A DNA stretch of 64,000 bases. Origin: Spirochaetaceae bacterium bin103 (lineage in GTDB: Bacteria > Spirochaetota > Spirochaetia > SZUA-6 > Bin103). This document shows positions 32,860-41,831 of this stretch, one piece after another; the stretch's first letter is position 1; the number at the start of each line of letters is the position of its first letter. The notes below the pieces were generated by a model, which ran no database searches, had not been told where the DNA came from, and saw only the letters and a list, made by a program, of their open reading frames with translations. The stretch is from the NCBI GenBank assembly GCA_002238925.1, contig MPNH01000006.1:1-64000 (forward strand), given 5' to 3'. Both the position numbers and the translations under genes were made by a program.

Positions 32860-34443
32860 TCAACCGGGCGCCACAGCGAACGCGGTCACGTTGCGCGTGG
32901 CGCGGCTGAACTCCACCCCCACCAAGTGGATGGGCTCGTCCAGGTGGCGGTACTTGGCCGCGTAGTCGCGGCTCTGAAGCTGCGCCAGTGCGGTCCCCTC
33001 CGGCTCCATCTCCACCACCTTGAATTCGAACAGGTACACCTGCCCGCCGGCCCGCACCGCCATATCCAGCCGCCCGTGACTGCTGGAGTCCTCTACGGTG
33101 ATCTCATATCCCAGGGCCGCGAAATAGGAGAAAAACACGCTCGCGTAGAAGCCTTCGTACTGCGCGATGTCATTGTTCGTCCGCCCACACTGTTGGGCGG
33201 CATACCACTGGTACGGGATGCTGGAGAAAAACGCCTGGAACAACGCCTGCATTCCGTCGAAGTCATTCGCCTCCAGCAGGCCGTAGAGGCGGATGCTGTT
33301 GGCGGTCTGGCGGCTGGCGTCCTGCACCAGGTGGCGCAGCAGCACGCGGTTCAGGCTCTCGCGCACCTCGCGGTTGGGATAGGCCAGCCGATACAGCGTC
33401 TCACCGCCGAGCCGCTCCTCGGAATCGATGGTCAGGTAGCCGGTCTGGAACAGCAGTGCCTCGGTGCCGATGTGCTCGGCGGCGGAGCGGCCGCCGACGT
33501 CGAACGCCGACAGCAGATCGGCGGTACTCACCGTCTCCCCCAGTGACACCGAGGTGACGCGGCGCTCGAACAGCGTCTTCACCAGGAACGCCGGCGAACC
33601 GGTCTCGAACCAGTGGGCGTCAAACTCGCGGCTGTGGAACAGCCGCAGCAGGTCGTAGGGGTTGTACACTCGCTCGCTGCCGCGCCAGTTGTAGCCGTTG
33701 TACCAGTCGCGTATCTGCTCGCGGTCCAGCCCGGGGAGTTCCGCGGCGAACACCGTATCCAGATCCTCGTCGGTGTAGCCGCAGATCGCGGCGTAGCGCG
33801 GATCGAGAGTGAGGTCGGTGAGGTTGTTGAGTCCCGAAAAGAGGTTGACCTTCGAGAACTTGCTCACCCCGGTCAGGAACGTGAAGCATACGTGGGCGTC
33901 GGCGTCCTTGATCACCCCGTACACGCCGCTCAGCTCGTCACGGTTGGCGCGCGCCAGTTCCGGCTTCTCCAGCGCGTCCAGGATCGGCTTGTCGTACTCG
34001 TCCACCAGCACCGCCACCCGCTGTCCGGTGTCCCGGTGCAGGGTCTCCAGCAGATCCCGAAGACGGTCCGCGGCGGTGTCGTAGCGCCCGCTGATCGATC
34101 GCGCCCGCTCGATGCCGCCCAGTTGGGCGATTACGTTCTTGGGCAGGTAGCCCGGCGTCGCGAAATTGCCGCCGGCGAAGCTCAACCGCACCACCGGGTG
34201 AGGCTGCGCGCAGTCCCGGCGCCTGTGGATGTGCAGGCCTCGAAACAGCTCCTCGTTGCCCTCGAAGAACTCCTTCACGGTGTCCAGAAACAAGCTCTTG
34301 CCGAACCGCCGCGGCCGCGACAGAAACCAGTGCTTGCCCTCGTCGAGCAACCGGTCGAGGTAGCCGGTCTTGTCCACGTAGTAGCAGTTCCGCTCGCGAA
34401 TCTCGCGGAAGGTCTGGATGCCGAGCGGCAGTCTGCGCTTCAC
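32860..34443 (-). CDS. AAA-ATPase-like protein with C-terminal PD-(D/E)XK nuclease domain (DUF1703 type)
   Basis: Protein of 527 aa. The N-terminus LPLGIQTFREIRERNCYYVDKTGYLDRLL and the degenerate P-loop SRPRRFGKSLFLDT (about residues 42-55) define the AAA-ATPase-like family. The C-terminus has the PD-(D/E)XK nuclease core GRLDMAVRAGGQVYLFEFKV. Such genes are multicopy in many spirochaete, Bacteroides and Clostridium genomes and are thought to be selfish or defence-related, though their function is not established. GTG start with a plausible close promoter. A decayed second copy sits at 29623-29712. Confidence 0.9.
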   Translation of the reverse strand: MKRRLPLGIQTFREIRERNCYYVDKTGYLDRLLDEGKHWFLSRPRRFGKSLFLDTVKEFFEGNEELFRGLHIHRRRDCAQPHPVVRLSFAGGNFATPGYLPKNVIAQLGGIERARSISGRYDTAADRLRDLLETLHRDTGQRVAVLVDEYDKPILDALEKPELARANRDELSGVYGVIKDADAHVCFTFLTGVSKFSKVNLFSGLNNLTDLTLDPRYAAICGYTDEDLDTVFAAELPGLDREQIRDWYNGYNWRGSERVYNPYDLLRLFHSREFDAHWFETGSPAFLVKTLFERRVTSVSLGETVSTADLLSAFDVGGRSAAEHIGTEALLFQTGYLTIDSEERLGGETLYRLAYPNREVRESLNRVLLRHLVQDASRQTANSIRLYGLLEANDFDGMQALFQAFFSSIPYQWYAAQQCGRTNNDIAQYEGFYASVFFSYFAALGYEITVEDSSSHGRLDMAVRAGGQVYLFEFKVVEMEPEGTALAQLQSRDYAAKYRHLDEPIHLVGVEFSRATRNVTAFAVAPG

Positions 34444-34451
34444 TACCGCTC

Positions 34452-34480
34452 ATCCTACCCGGGGCAGTTGATGGTGGCCA
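34452..34480 (-). promoter_or_regulatory. Possible promoter of the AAA-ATPase/nuclease gene
   Basis: Minus strand: TGGCCA (34475-34480), 17-bp spacer, TAGGAT (34452-34457), then eight bases to the GTG start. The -35 match is weak. Confidence 0.35.
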
Positions 34481-34604
34481 CCCGAGCCGCCCGCCGCGAG
34501 CCGCTGTGGGCTGCGGCAGTACGGCGCTCGCCGTACGCGCAAGCCGGGGAGTCGCCCCGAGCGAGGCTGATCCCGCACGTGGCGGACGCCGCATCGAGGC
34601 GGGG

Positions 34605-35642
34605 TCAGCCGGATTTGACGTAAGGGATGCCGCTGGCCTTGGGGGCGATCGCGCGGCCGACGAAGCCGGCCAGCAGCAGCACCACCAGGGCGTAGGGCAG
34701 GGCCTCGATCACGAACGGTGCGGCATCGACCAGGGCGCGCACCAGCGGCGTGGTCGCCTCCAGGTCGAACGACCCTTGCAGGCGCGCCGCCACCGCGTCC
34801 AGGAACCCGAACAGCAGGCAGGCGAGCAGGGTCGGCACCGGGCGCCACTTGCCGAACACCAGCGCCGCCAGGGCGATGAACCCCTTGCCGGCGGTCATGT
34901 CCTTGATAAACGCCGCCGACTGCGCCGTCGACAGGTACGCCCCGGCCACTCCGCACAGCGCGCCGCACACGATCACCGCCCGGTAGCGCATGCCGGCCAC
35001 TGAAATGCCGGCGGTATCCACCGCCTCGGGATTCTCGCCGACCGCGCGCAGGCGCAGCCCGAAGCGGGTGCGGTATACCACCCAGAACGCCAGCGGCACC
35101 GCCAGGAACGCCAAGTAGACCAGCACGTTGTGGCCCGACAGCAGCTCGCTGTACAGGTGGCCGAGGATCGGCACCTCCGCGACCGCCTCGGCCCCGGGCC
35201 AGACGACCGGCCGGAAGCGGCCGCCCGGCGGGAGCTGCGGCGTGCGCCCGCCCTGGCTGAACCAGGCAATGCCCAGCAGCACGGTGAGGCCCGACATCAG
35301 GATGTTGATCGCCACGCCGGATACGATCTGGTTGCCGTGGTAGCGGATCGACGCAACGCCGTGCAACAGGGCCAACAGCACCGACCACGACACGGCCGCG
35401 GCCAGCCCGACCCATGCCGCCGCCGGCAGCAGGCCCTCCAGCCCGGCCGCGGCGAGCCGCTCGGAGCACACGTAGGAGGCCGCCGCCGCCGCGAACGCCC
35501 CGCCGAGCATCTTGCCCTCCAGTCCGATGTCGACGATGCCGGAGCGCTCCGAGAACAGCCCGGCGATTGCCGCCAGCACCAGCGGCACCGACACGCGCAG
35601 CGTGGCGTCGAGCAGCAGAATGAAGAAGCCGAATTGTTCCAT
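34605..35642 (-). CDS. ABC transporter permease, nucleoside (BMP-associated) type
   Basis: Inner-membrane permease of 345 aa of the branched-chain/ribose permease superfamily, NupQ/YufQ-like. Recognisable elements are RSGIVDIGLEGKMLGGAF near the N-terminus, GNQIVSGVAINIL, and the cytoplasmic GLRLRAVGENPEAVDTAGI loop. About 8-10 hydrophobic segments. Start at the ATG 13 bp after the preceding permease stop. Last gene of the minus-strand operon BMP/ATPase/permease/permease, which imports nucleosides in Treponema and Bacillus relatives. Confidence 0.9.
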   Translation of the reverse strand: MEQFGFFILLLDATLRVSVPLVLAAIAGLFSERSGIVDIGLEGKMLGGAFAAAAASYVCSERLAAAGLEGLLPAAAWVGLAAAVSWSVLLALLHGVASIRYHGNQIVSGVAINILMSGLTVLLGIAWFSQGGRTPQLPPGGRFRPVVWPGAEAVAEVPILGHLYSELLSGHNVLVYLAFLAVPLAFWVVYRTRFGLRLRAVGENPEAVDTAGISVAGMRYRAVIVCGALCGVAGAYLSTAQSAAFIKDMTAGKGFIALAALVFGKWRPVPTLLACLLFGFLDAVAARLQGSFDLEATTPLVRALVDAAPFVIEALPYALVVLLLAGFVGRAIAPKASGIPYVKSG

Positions 35643-35655
35643 CGCGCCGCTATTC

Positions 35656-36795
35656 CTACTCCTGCTCCGCCGCCGCGGCGGCCGCACTCGCCGCCTGGCG
35701 CCGCTTCTGAAGCCAGGGCCTGAAGGCGGGCAGAAACAGGAACTCCAGCGCGCCCACGAACATGATCACCAGGCCCTGAATCACCACCACCAGTTCGCGG
35801 CTTACGCGCGGCATCTCGAACGCCAACTCCGCGCCGCCCTGGTAGAGAGCTCCGAACAGGAGGCTGGCCACCAAGATCCCGACCGGGTGGTTGCGGCCCA
35901 TCAGCGATACCGCGATGCCGACGAATCCGTAGCCGGCAGTGAAATTCAGCAGCAGGCGCTGGTTCACGCCCATCACTTCATTCAATCCCATCATGCCGGC
36001 CAAGGCCCCGGAGATGACCATGGCGCGCACGATGTTGCGGGCCGGCGAGATGCCGGCGTACACGGCGGCATCCGGGTTGGCCCCGACGGTGCGCAGTTCG
36101 TATCCCCAGCGCGTGTGCCACACGTACACCCACACCAGCCCGGCGCATGCCAGCGCCCAGATGAACGCCGCGTTCAACGGCGTGCGCGGAAAGTCGATCC
36201 CGAGCCAGCCCATCATGTCGTGCATCGCCGGCAGCCGCGCGTGCTCGGCGAAGTCGCGGCTCTGCGGCGACATCTGCCCCGGTTCAATCAACACGTTGAC
36301 CAGCAGGTACACCATCACGGTAGCGGCAATAAAGTTGAACATGATGGTGGTAATCACCACGTGCGAGCCGCGCCGCGCCTGCAGGTAGGCGGGCACCCAC
36401 GCCCACGCCGCACCGAACAGGGCGCCGCCGACAATCGCCACCGGCACCAGCAGGAAGAACGGCAGCACGTCCAGGTAGAGGCACGCCAACCCCACGCCGA
36501 GCCCGCCGATGTAACCCTGGCCCTCGCCGCCGATGTTGAACAGTCCGCAATGCGCGGCTATGGAAAAGGCGAGGGCGGTGAAGATGAAGTTGGTGGCGTA
36601 GTAGAGCGTATAGCCCCACGCTTCACGAAACCCGAACGCGCCGCGCACCAGCGCCACCACCGCTTCGACCGGGCTCTCGCCGAGGATCAGGATCACGATC
36701 CCGGACACCGCGAACGCGGCTACCAGATTGACCAGCGGCAACAGGCCGTTGACAGCCCAGCGCGGCAGGCCGAAGCCGGCGTCGGCGGTTGCCAT
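35656..36795 (-). CDS. ABC transporter permease, nucleoside (BMP-associated) type
   Basis: Inner-membrane permease of 379 aa, NupP/YufP-like partner of the next permease. Family motifs are HCGLFNIGGEGQGYIGGLG, VITTIMFNFIAA and the WGYELRTVGANPDAAVYAGI coupling loop. Multiple membrane segments run throughout; the C-terminal tail is Ala-rich (AASAAAAAAEQE). It starts one base after the ATPase stop, so the two are tightly co-translated. Confidence 0.92.
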   Translation of the reverse strand: MATADAGFGLPRWAVNGLLPLVNLVAAFAVSGIVILILGESPVEAVVALVRGAFGFREAWGYTLYYATNFIFTALAFSIAAHCGLFNIGGEGQGYIGGLGVGLACLYLDVLPFFLLVPVAIVGGALFGAAWAWVPAYLQARRGSHVVITTIMFNFIAATVMVYLLVNVLIEPGQMSPQSRDFAEHARLPAMHDMMGWLGIDFPRTPLNAAFIWALACAGLVWVYVWHTRWGYELRTVGANPDAAVYAGISPARNIVRAMVISGALAGMMGLNEVMGVNQRLLLNFTAGYGFVGIAVSLMGRNHPVGILVASLLFGALYQGGAELAFEMPRVSRELVVVIQGLVIMFVGALEFLFLPAFRPWLQKRRQAASAAAAAAEQE

Positions 36796-36796
36796 C

Positions 36797-38353
36797 TCAG
36801 TTGTTCCCGAGACCGGCCATCAGGCCGCCGAGCAACTGCTCGGTCGCGTCTTCCGCCGCCACCTCGCCGGCAACGGCGCCGTCGAACATCACCGCAATGC
36901 GATCGCTGAGCGACAGGATCTCATCCAGCTCCACCGACACCAGCAGAATGGCCTTGCCGCGATCGCGCAGTTCGATAATGCGGCGGTGAATCGACTCGAT
37001 GGCGCCGATGTCGAGGCCGCGCGTGGGCTGCCCGATGAGTAGCACCTCCGGGTCGCGGTCCAACTCGCGGGCCACGATGATCTTCTGCTGGTTGCCGCCG
37101 GAAAACCCGGAGCTGAGCAGCAGCGGGTCGGGCGGGCGCACGTCGTACTCGTGCATCTGCCGCTGACAGGCGGACACGACGCGCCGGCGGTGCAGCAGGA
37201 TCGGCCCGTTGAAGGCGGCGTCGCCCTGGTAGCCGAGGATGCTCGACTCGCCGGCGGTGAAGGCGGTGACCAGTCCCATGCGCTGCCGGTCCTCGGGGAT
37301 ATGCGCCAGTCCGATCCGGCGTACGCGCCGGGCGTCGGTGCGTTCCTGTCCCGACCACAGCACATGGCCGTTCACTTCCAGCTCCCCGGATGCCGGCTTG
37401 CGGATGCCGCACAGCACCTCCAGCAGCTCCGACTGGCCGTTGCCGGCCACCCCGGCGATACCCAGGATCTCGCCGCGGCGGACGGTCAGGCTCACGTCCT
37501 TGAGCCGGCGCACGCCGGTGTCGTCGACCGCTTCCAGGTTGCGCGCCTCCAGCAGCACCTCGCCCGGCTGCGCCGCCCCCTTGTCGACGCGCAGCAGCAC
37601 CTTGCGGCCCACCATCAGCTCCGCCAAGTGCTCGCGCGAGGTGTCCGCGGTACGCACGTCGGCCACCACCGAGCCGCGCCGCATCACCGTGACCTGCTCG
37701 GTGATCGCCATGATCTCGCGCAGCTTGTGGGTGATCAGGATGATGGTGCGGCCCTGTTTCTTGAGCGCGGCCAGGATGCGGAACAGGTCGGTTGCCTCCT
37801 GCGGGGTGAGCACGCCGGTCGGCTCGTCAAGGATCAGGGTCTCGGCGCCGCGGTACAGCGCCTTGAGAATCTCGACACGCTGCTGGATGCCCACCGGCAG
37901 GCCGCCGACCGCGGCGTCGACGTCCACCTCCAGCCCGTAATCCCGCTCCAGGCGGTCGAGGTCATCGCGCGCCTGGCGCACGCCGTCGCGCAGCAACGGC
38001 CCGCCCTCGGCGCCGAGCAGCACGTTCTCCAGCACCGTAAGCGGCTCCACCAGCATGAAGTGCTGGTGCACCATGCCGATGCCGGCGGCGATGGCATCGC
38101 CGGGACTGTGGATCGCGGCCGTCCGGCCGTCGATCTCGACGCTGCCGGAATCGGCCCGGTAGAAGCCGTACAGAATGCTCATCAGGGTCGACTTGCCGGC
38201 GCCATTCTCGCCGATGATGCCGTGAATCGAGCCCTTGACGACCTCTACCGAGACGTCCCTGTTGGCCTGCACCGAGCCGAACCGCTTGTTGATGCCGCGC
38301 AGCGCAACGGCCGGCGGCGCAGCGGTCGGCTCGGCCGCAGGTGCTTTGGTCAG
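36797..38353 (-). CDS. ABC transporter ATP-binding protein, nucleoside type (two ATPase domains), probable CTG start
   Basis: Energising ATPase with two fused nucleotide-binding domains, about 518 aa, RbsA/YufO-like. Domain 1 has Walker A GENGAGKST and domain 2 GVAGNGQSE; signature-type SGGNQQK lies in the second domain, and Walker B segments are LILDEPTGVL and LLIGQPTRGLD. The conserved N-terminal strand VALRGINKRFGSVQANRDVS lies upstream of any ATG, GTG or TTG. The only sensible start in that open frame is a CTG at 38351-38353 overlapping the preceding stop as CTGA, matching the ATGA/GTGA couplings used elsewhere here. The first conventional start, GTG 38272, would cut the first strand. Confidence 0.85.
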   Translation of the reverse strand: MTKAPAAEPTAAPPAVALRGINKRFGSVQANRDVSVEVVKGSIHGIIGENGAGKSTLMSILYGFYRADSGSVEIDGRTAAIHSPGDAIAAGIGMVHQHFMLVEPLTVLENVLLGAEGGPLLRDGVRQARDDLDRLERDYGLEVDVDAAVGGLPVGIQQRVEILKALYRGAETLILDEPTGVLTPQEATDLFRILAALKKQGRTIILITHKLREIMAITEQVTVMRRGSVVADVRTADTSREHLAELMVGRKVLLRVDKGAAQPGEVLLEARNLEAVDDTGVRRLKDVSLTVRRGEILGIAGVAGNGQSELLEVLCGIRKPASGELEVNGHVLWSGQERTDARRVRRIGLAHIPEDRQRMGLVTAFTAGESSILGYQGDAAFNGPILLHRRRVVSACQRQMHEYDVRPPDPLLLSSGFSGGNQQKIIVARELDRDPEVLLIGQPTRGLDIGAIESIHRRIIELRDRGKAILLVSVELDEILSLSDRIAVMFDGAVAGEVAAEDATEQLLGGLMAGLGNN

Positions 38354-39342
38354 TAGGCGCAGGAGTTGCTGGCCATGTAGTCGTGGACGCTCATTTCGCC
38401 CGCGACGATGGCGGCGCGGGCGGCCTCCACCCGGGCCGCCATCTCATCGGTGATCAGGCTGTCATTATTCTCGTCGAGCGCCCAACCGACACCGTCTTCG
38501 GCCAGTCCCAGATCCTTGATGCCCGCCTCCCAGGTGTCGTCCATGGCAGTCTTGAACACGTCGTAGGCGGCCACGTCGACGCGCTTCAGCATCGAGGTGA
38601 GCACCGAGCCCGGATGCAGATAGTTCTGGTTGGAGTCGACGCCGATCGACAGCTTGCCGCCGTCGGCCGCCGCCTGCAGTACGCCCAGCCCGGTGCCGCC
38701 GGCCGCGGCGAACACGATATCGGCGCCCCGGTCGAACTGCGACTTGGCCAGCTCGGCACCCTTGACCGGGTCGTTCCACGCCGCCGGGGTGGTGCCGGTC
38801 ATGTTCTGGTACACCTGGGCATCGGAGTTGACGAACATGACGCCCTGCTCGTAACCGCATGCGAAGCGGCGGATCAGCGGTATGTCCATGCCGCCGACGA
38901 AGCCCACCTTGCCGGTTTCCGACGCGAGCGCCGCGATCATGCCGACCAGAAAGGAGCCCTCATGCTCCTTGAACACGATCGACTGCACGTTGGGCTGGTC
39001 CACCACCATGTCGATGATCGAGAAGCTGGTGTCGGGAAACTCGGCGGCGACCTTGTCGAGCGCCGGAGCCTGGCCGAAGCCAACCGCGATGATCGGGTTG
39101 TAGCCGCGGCGCGCGAAGTTGCGCAGCGCCTGCTCGCGCTGTGCCTCGTTGGTTACCTCGAACTCGCCGTACTCGATGCCGGTTTCCATCCGGAACTTCT
39201 CTACACCGTTGTAGATGCCCTCGTTGAACGACTTGTCGAACTTGCCGCCCATGTCGAACACCACCGCCGGCTTGATTTCCTCCGCCCCGACGGCGGCGAC
39301 CAGCAGCAGGGCCATCCCTGCCGCAAACAGAATTCGTTTCAT
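38350..39342 (-). CDS. BMP family substrate-binding protein (PnrA-like)
   Basis: Periplasmic binding protein of 330 aa in the BMP/PnrA family, which binds purine nucleosides in Treponema pallidum (PnrA). Signal peptide MKRILFAAGMALLLVAAVGAEE, without a lipobox Cys although many spirochaete homologues are lipoproteins. Family blocks are VVFDMGGKFDKSFNEGIYNG, NPIIAVGFGQAPAL, KVGFVGGMDIPLIRRFACGYEQG and IGVDSNQNYL. GAGGAGG lies before the ATG. First gene of the nucleoside importer operon. Confidence 0.93.
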   Translation of the reverse strand: MKRILFAAGMALLLVAAVGAEEIKPAVVFDMGGKFDKSFNEGIYNGVEKFRMETGIEYGEFEVTNEAQREQALRNFARRGYNPIIAVGFGQAPALDKVAAEFPDTSFSIIDMVVDQPNVQSIVFKEHEGSFLVGMIAALASETGKVGFVGGMDIPLIRRFACGYEQGVMFVNSDAQVYQNMTGTTPAAWNDPVKGAELAKSQFDRGADIVFAAAGGTGLGVLQAAADGGKLSIGVDSNQNYLHPGSVLTSMLKRVDVAAYDVFKTAMDDTWEAGIKDLGLAEDGVGWALDENNDSLITDEMAARVEAARAAIVAGEMSVHDYMASNSCAY

Positions 39343-39431
39343 AGAAGAGACCTCCTCAGGTGTTGCCATGCTCCGCGAAAAGGACGGCTTCTGCAAGGCG
39401 GTCGCCGACTGCCGCGCGGCCGGCGCGGCCG

Positions 39432-40739
39432 TTACAGCGGCAGTGTTGCGACCATGGCTCCGGCGGGGACCGCGGCGGTCTCTGGCGGGACAACCAGCCA
39501 GCGGTCGGCGCGGCGCAGGGCGGCCACCTCGGACGCCCTCTGGCGCGCCACGGGAGTGACCTGTTCGACGCCGCCGGCCGGCGCAGTGCGGTACCCGAGC
39601 ACGAATCGCGTCAGCCCCGGGCGCCCGGTTACGGCGGCGACGAGCCGGGCGGCGACCGGATCGAGCGCCCGCTGGCCCTGCTGAACGCGCAGGAACGGGG
39701 CGACCAGGGCACGGAACGTCGCCAGTACGGCCAGCGGGTTGCCGGGCAGGCCGAACAGCACCACGCCGCGTTCCGGCAGGCGGGCGGCCAACACCGGCTT
39801 GCCGGGCCGCATCGCCACGCCGTGGAACAGCACCTCGGCCCCGAGTCCAGCCAGCGCCGCCGGCACATGGTCCGCCGTGCCGCGGGAGACACCGCCGATG
39901 GTCACGATCACGTCCGCCGCCGGCCGCGCGGCAGCGAGCGCGTGCCGCAGCCGATCGCCGATCACGGCAGGGGGCGCGCCGGCGGCGGGCGGGCCGCCAG
40001 GGGGCCCGCCCCGCAGCCGATCGCCGATCACGGCAGGGTGGTCGCCGGCGGCGCGCAGCAGGGCAGGCCGGCAGCCGGCGGCTTGCAGCGCTCCCACCAG
40101 GTAGCGGGCGTTCGAGTTGCGCACTTGGCCCGGTTGCAGATCGGTGGTGAGATCCTCGACCAGTTCGCTGCCGGTGGCGAGCACCGCCACCCGCGGCCGG
40201 CGCGCGACCGCCACCCGCGCGCAGCCGAGGTTGGCCAGCAGCAGCAGGTGCGGCGGCTCGATGCGCCGCCCCGTCTCCAGCACGACGTCGCCCGGCCGGT
40301 GATCTTCGCCGCGCCGGCGCACGTTGGCGCCCGCCGCGGGCGGTGCGGTAACCTCGATGGTGCCGTTCGCCTCGACGGCGTCCTCGACCGGCAGCACCGC
40401 GTCATAGCCCGCCGGCAGCAGTGCTCCGGTGGCAATCCGAAGCACACCGGCGCCGGCGGCCGATCGCTGCGGCCGCGGATCGCCGGCCGCCACCGAGCCG
40501 GCAACGGTGAGCCGGCGCGGTACGGCAACGGTGGCGCCGCGCAGATCGTGGGTGCGCACGGCATAGCCGTCCATCGCCGCCAGGTCGGCGTTCGGCGAGG
40601 TCTCGGCGCTCACCACCGCGCGCGCGGTAACCCGGCCCACCGCATCCGCCAGCGGCACCGTGACCGGCGCCGGCGGGGCGCCGGCAGCGAGGATCAGCTC
40701 AACGGCCTCCCGGTAGGGAACGAGTGCTGCTGCGGACAC
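39432..40739 (-). CDS. moeA: Molybdopterin molybdotransferase MoeA
   Basis: Inserts molybdenum into molybdopterin-AMP, the last step of molybdenum cofactor synthesis. 435 aa with MoeA motifs: AAMDGYAVR, GALLPAGYDAVLPVEDA, VLATGSELV, VTIGGVSRGTADHVPAAL and LFGLPGNPLAVL. A 22-residue in-frame duplication lies between two copies of PAVIGDRLR in the molybdopterin-binding domain, making the protein slightly longer than usual. No other cofactor genes are nearby. It begins 23 bp after a small membrane protein gene. Confidence 0.93.
   Translation of the reverse strand: MSAAALVPYREAVELILAAGAPPAPVTVPLADAVGRVTARAVVSAETSPNADLAAMDGYAVRTHDLRGATVAVPRRLTVAGSVAAGDPRPQRSAAGAGVLRIATGALLPAGYDAVLPVEDAVEANGTIEVTAPPAAGANVRRRGEDHRPGDVVLETGRRIEPPHLLLLANLGCARVAVARRPRVAVLATGSELVEDLTTDLQPGQVRNSNARYLVGALQAAGCRPALLRAAGDHPAVIGDRLRGGPPGGPPAAGAPPAVIGDRLRHALAAARPAADVIVTIGGVSRGTADHVPAALAGLGAEVLFHGVAMRPGKPVLAARLPERGVVLFGLPGNPLAVLATFRALVAPFLRVQQGQRALDPVAARLVAAVTGRPGLTRFVLGYRTAPAGGVEQVTPVARQRASEVAALRRADRWLVVPPETAAVPAGAMVATLPL
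39945..40038 (-). repeat. 28-bp perfect direct repeat, 66 bp apart, inside moeA
   Basis: CCGCAGCCGATCGCCGATCA plus 8 further bases occurs at 39945-39972 and again at 40011-40038. The 66-bp offset is 22 codons, so the frame is kept. The bases between are very GC-rich. Confidence 0.85.
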
Positions 40740-40762
40740 CGGCGGCTACCGATGCGAGCCGG

Positions 40763-41284
40763 TCATCGTTGCCGGCCGCGGCCGAACAACAACCGGCCGC
40801 CCCATTTGACAAGCACGAACATTGCCACCACCAGCACCAAGAACCACACGAGGGAAGCGCTGAAGAACAGCCACACGCGCAGACTCTTCAGGATCAGGGC
40901 GATGGCGAACACGGCGCCGATCATGGTCATCAGCCCGGTGATGCGCCCGAAGCCCGGCACCTCGTCGAATCTGACGTTGCGGCGCATGATCCCGAGGGTC
41001 AGCACCATGGCGGCGATCGGCGCCAGGTAGGTAGCGGCGTTGAGGTCGAGCAGATTGTCGCCGCTGAACAGAAGGGCGTACACCACCGTGACCGCGGCGA
41101 AGATGCCCGGCGCGCAGGCCGCGTATACCAGGACCGCGTACAAGTGCCGCCACGGTGGGCGCCCGCCGTTGTCGCGTCCGTGCAGGACCCCGATCAACGC
41201 CGTCAGCACCACCACCGCGCCAAGCCCGATCAGCAGCGGAACACGCGCCCCGTCGACGGCGGCAAACAACTCGCGCAGCGTCAT
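40763..41284 (-). CDS. Four-helix membrane protein of unknown function
   Basis: Integral membrane protein of 173 aa that I do not recognise. Four hydrophobic segments are visible: LLIGLGAVVVLTALIGVL, LVYAACAPGIFAAVTVVYALLF, LMTMIGAVFAIALILKSL and LFFSASLVWFLVLVVAMFVL. It ends with a basic tail. Start placed at the ATG; a TTG three codons upstream is possible. It is divergent from the PEGA lipoprotein gene and precedes moeA. A possible promoter, TTGCCC-18-TATTCT, ends 11 bases before the ATG. Confidence 0.7.
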   Translation of the reverse strand: MTLRELFAAVDGARVPLLIGLGAVVVLTALIGVLHGRDNGGRPPWRHLYAVLVYAACAPGIFAAVTVVYALLFSGDNLLDLNAATYLAPIAAMVLTLGIMRRNVRFDEVPGFGRITGLMTMIGAVFAIALILKSLRVWLFFSASLVWFLVLVVAMFVLVKWGGRLLFGRGRQR

Positions 41285-41329
41285 CGTCGCCAAGCAGAAT
41301 ACCGCGCCGGGCGGAGAAAGGGCAAAGAA

Positions 41330-41358
41330 AATGGTTGACTCTCCGTTCCAGGATTCCC
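41330..41358 (+). promoter_or_regulatory. Possible promoter of the PEGA lipoprotein gene
   Basis: TTGACT, a 17-bp spacer and CAAACT precede the lipoprotein gene by about 50 bp; GGGGAGG stands 5 nt before its ATG. The -10 box is weak. Positions are approximate to within a few bases. Confidence 0.35.
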
Positions 41359-41407
41359 AAACTGGTCATCAGAGTGACGACCGGGTGGTCGTTTTGGGGA
41401 GGCACAC

Positions 41408-41791
41408 ATGAGGCTCGCAAAGGTATTTCTGTGCTTGGTTGGCTCGTTTGCGGTACTGGCGATGAGCGGTTGCGCAACATTGTTCAACAACAAGACTCCG
41501 TCCGTCGATATCGCGTCAGATCCCGCGGATGTCGAGGTATACGTGGACGGCCACTATTTCGGGACCACTCCCGTGGCAGTCGACATGTCGATCCGCAAGG
41601 AGCACGTCATCACGTTTCGGAAAGAAGGCTATAAGGACAAGTCCTTTCAGGTCTCGCGATTCGTGGGCTTTGGATGGGTGGTTCTGGACGTCCTCGCCGG
41701 TCTGGTGCCCATCATCGTGGACGCCGCGACGGGCGACTGGTTCATGCTCGACACCGAGTCGGTAAACGTCATCATGCAGCCGGACGAATAG
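41408..41791 (+). CDS. PEGA domain lipoprotein
   Basis: Small envelope lipoprotein of 127 aa. Type II signal peptide with lipobox LAMSGC (Cys at residue 22). One PEGA-like domain covers about residues 30-72: VDIASDPADVEVYVDGHYFGTTPVAVDM and ITFRKEGYKDKSF. A hydrophobic stretch VVLDVLAGLVPIIVDAATG follows. Such PEGA lipoproteins bind surface or wall components; role unknown. Strong ribosome site. Confidence 0.85.
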   Translation: MRLAKVFLCLVGSFAVLAMSGCATLFNNKTPSVDIASDPADVEVYVDGHYFGTTPVAVDMSIRKEHVITFRKEGYKDKSFQVSRFVGFGWVVLDVLAGLVPIIVDAATGDWFMLDTESVNVIMQPDE

Positions 41792-41831
41792 CCCGAATAA
41801 ACCCCCGTGGGCCGCGTGGGCCGCGTCGACT

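Noticed and set aside
34444..34604. Possible small gene between the AAA-ATPase/nuclease and the nucleoside permease
   Set aside because: No start with ribosome site and no protein-like frame; only a promoter-like sequence was seen.
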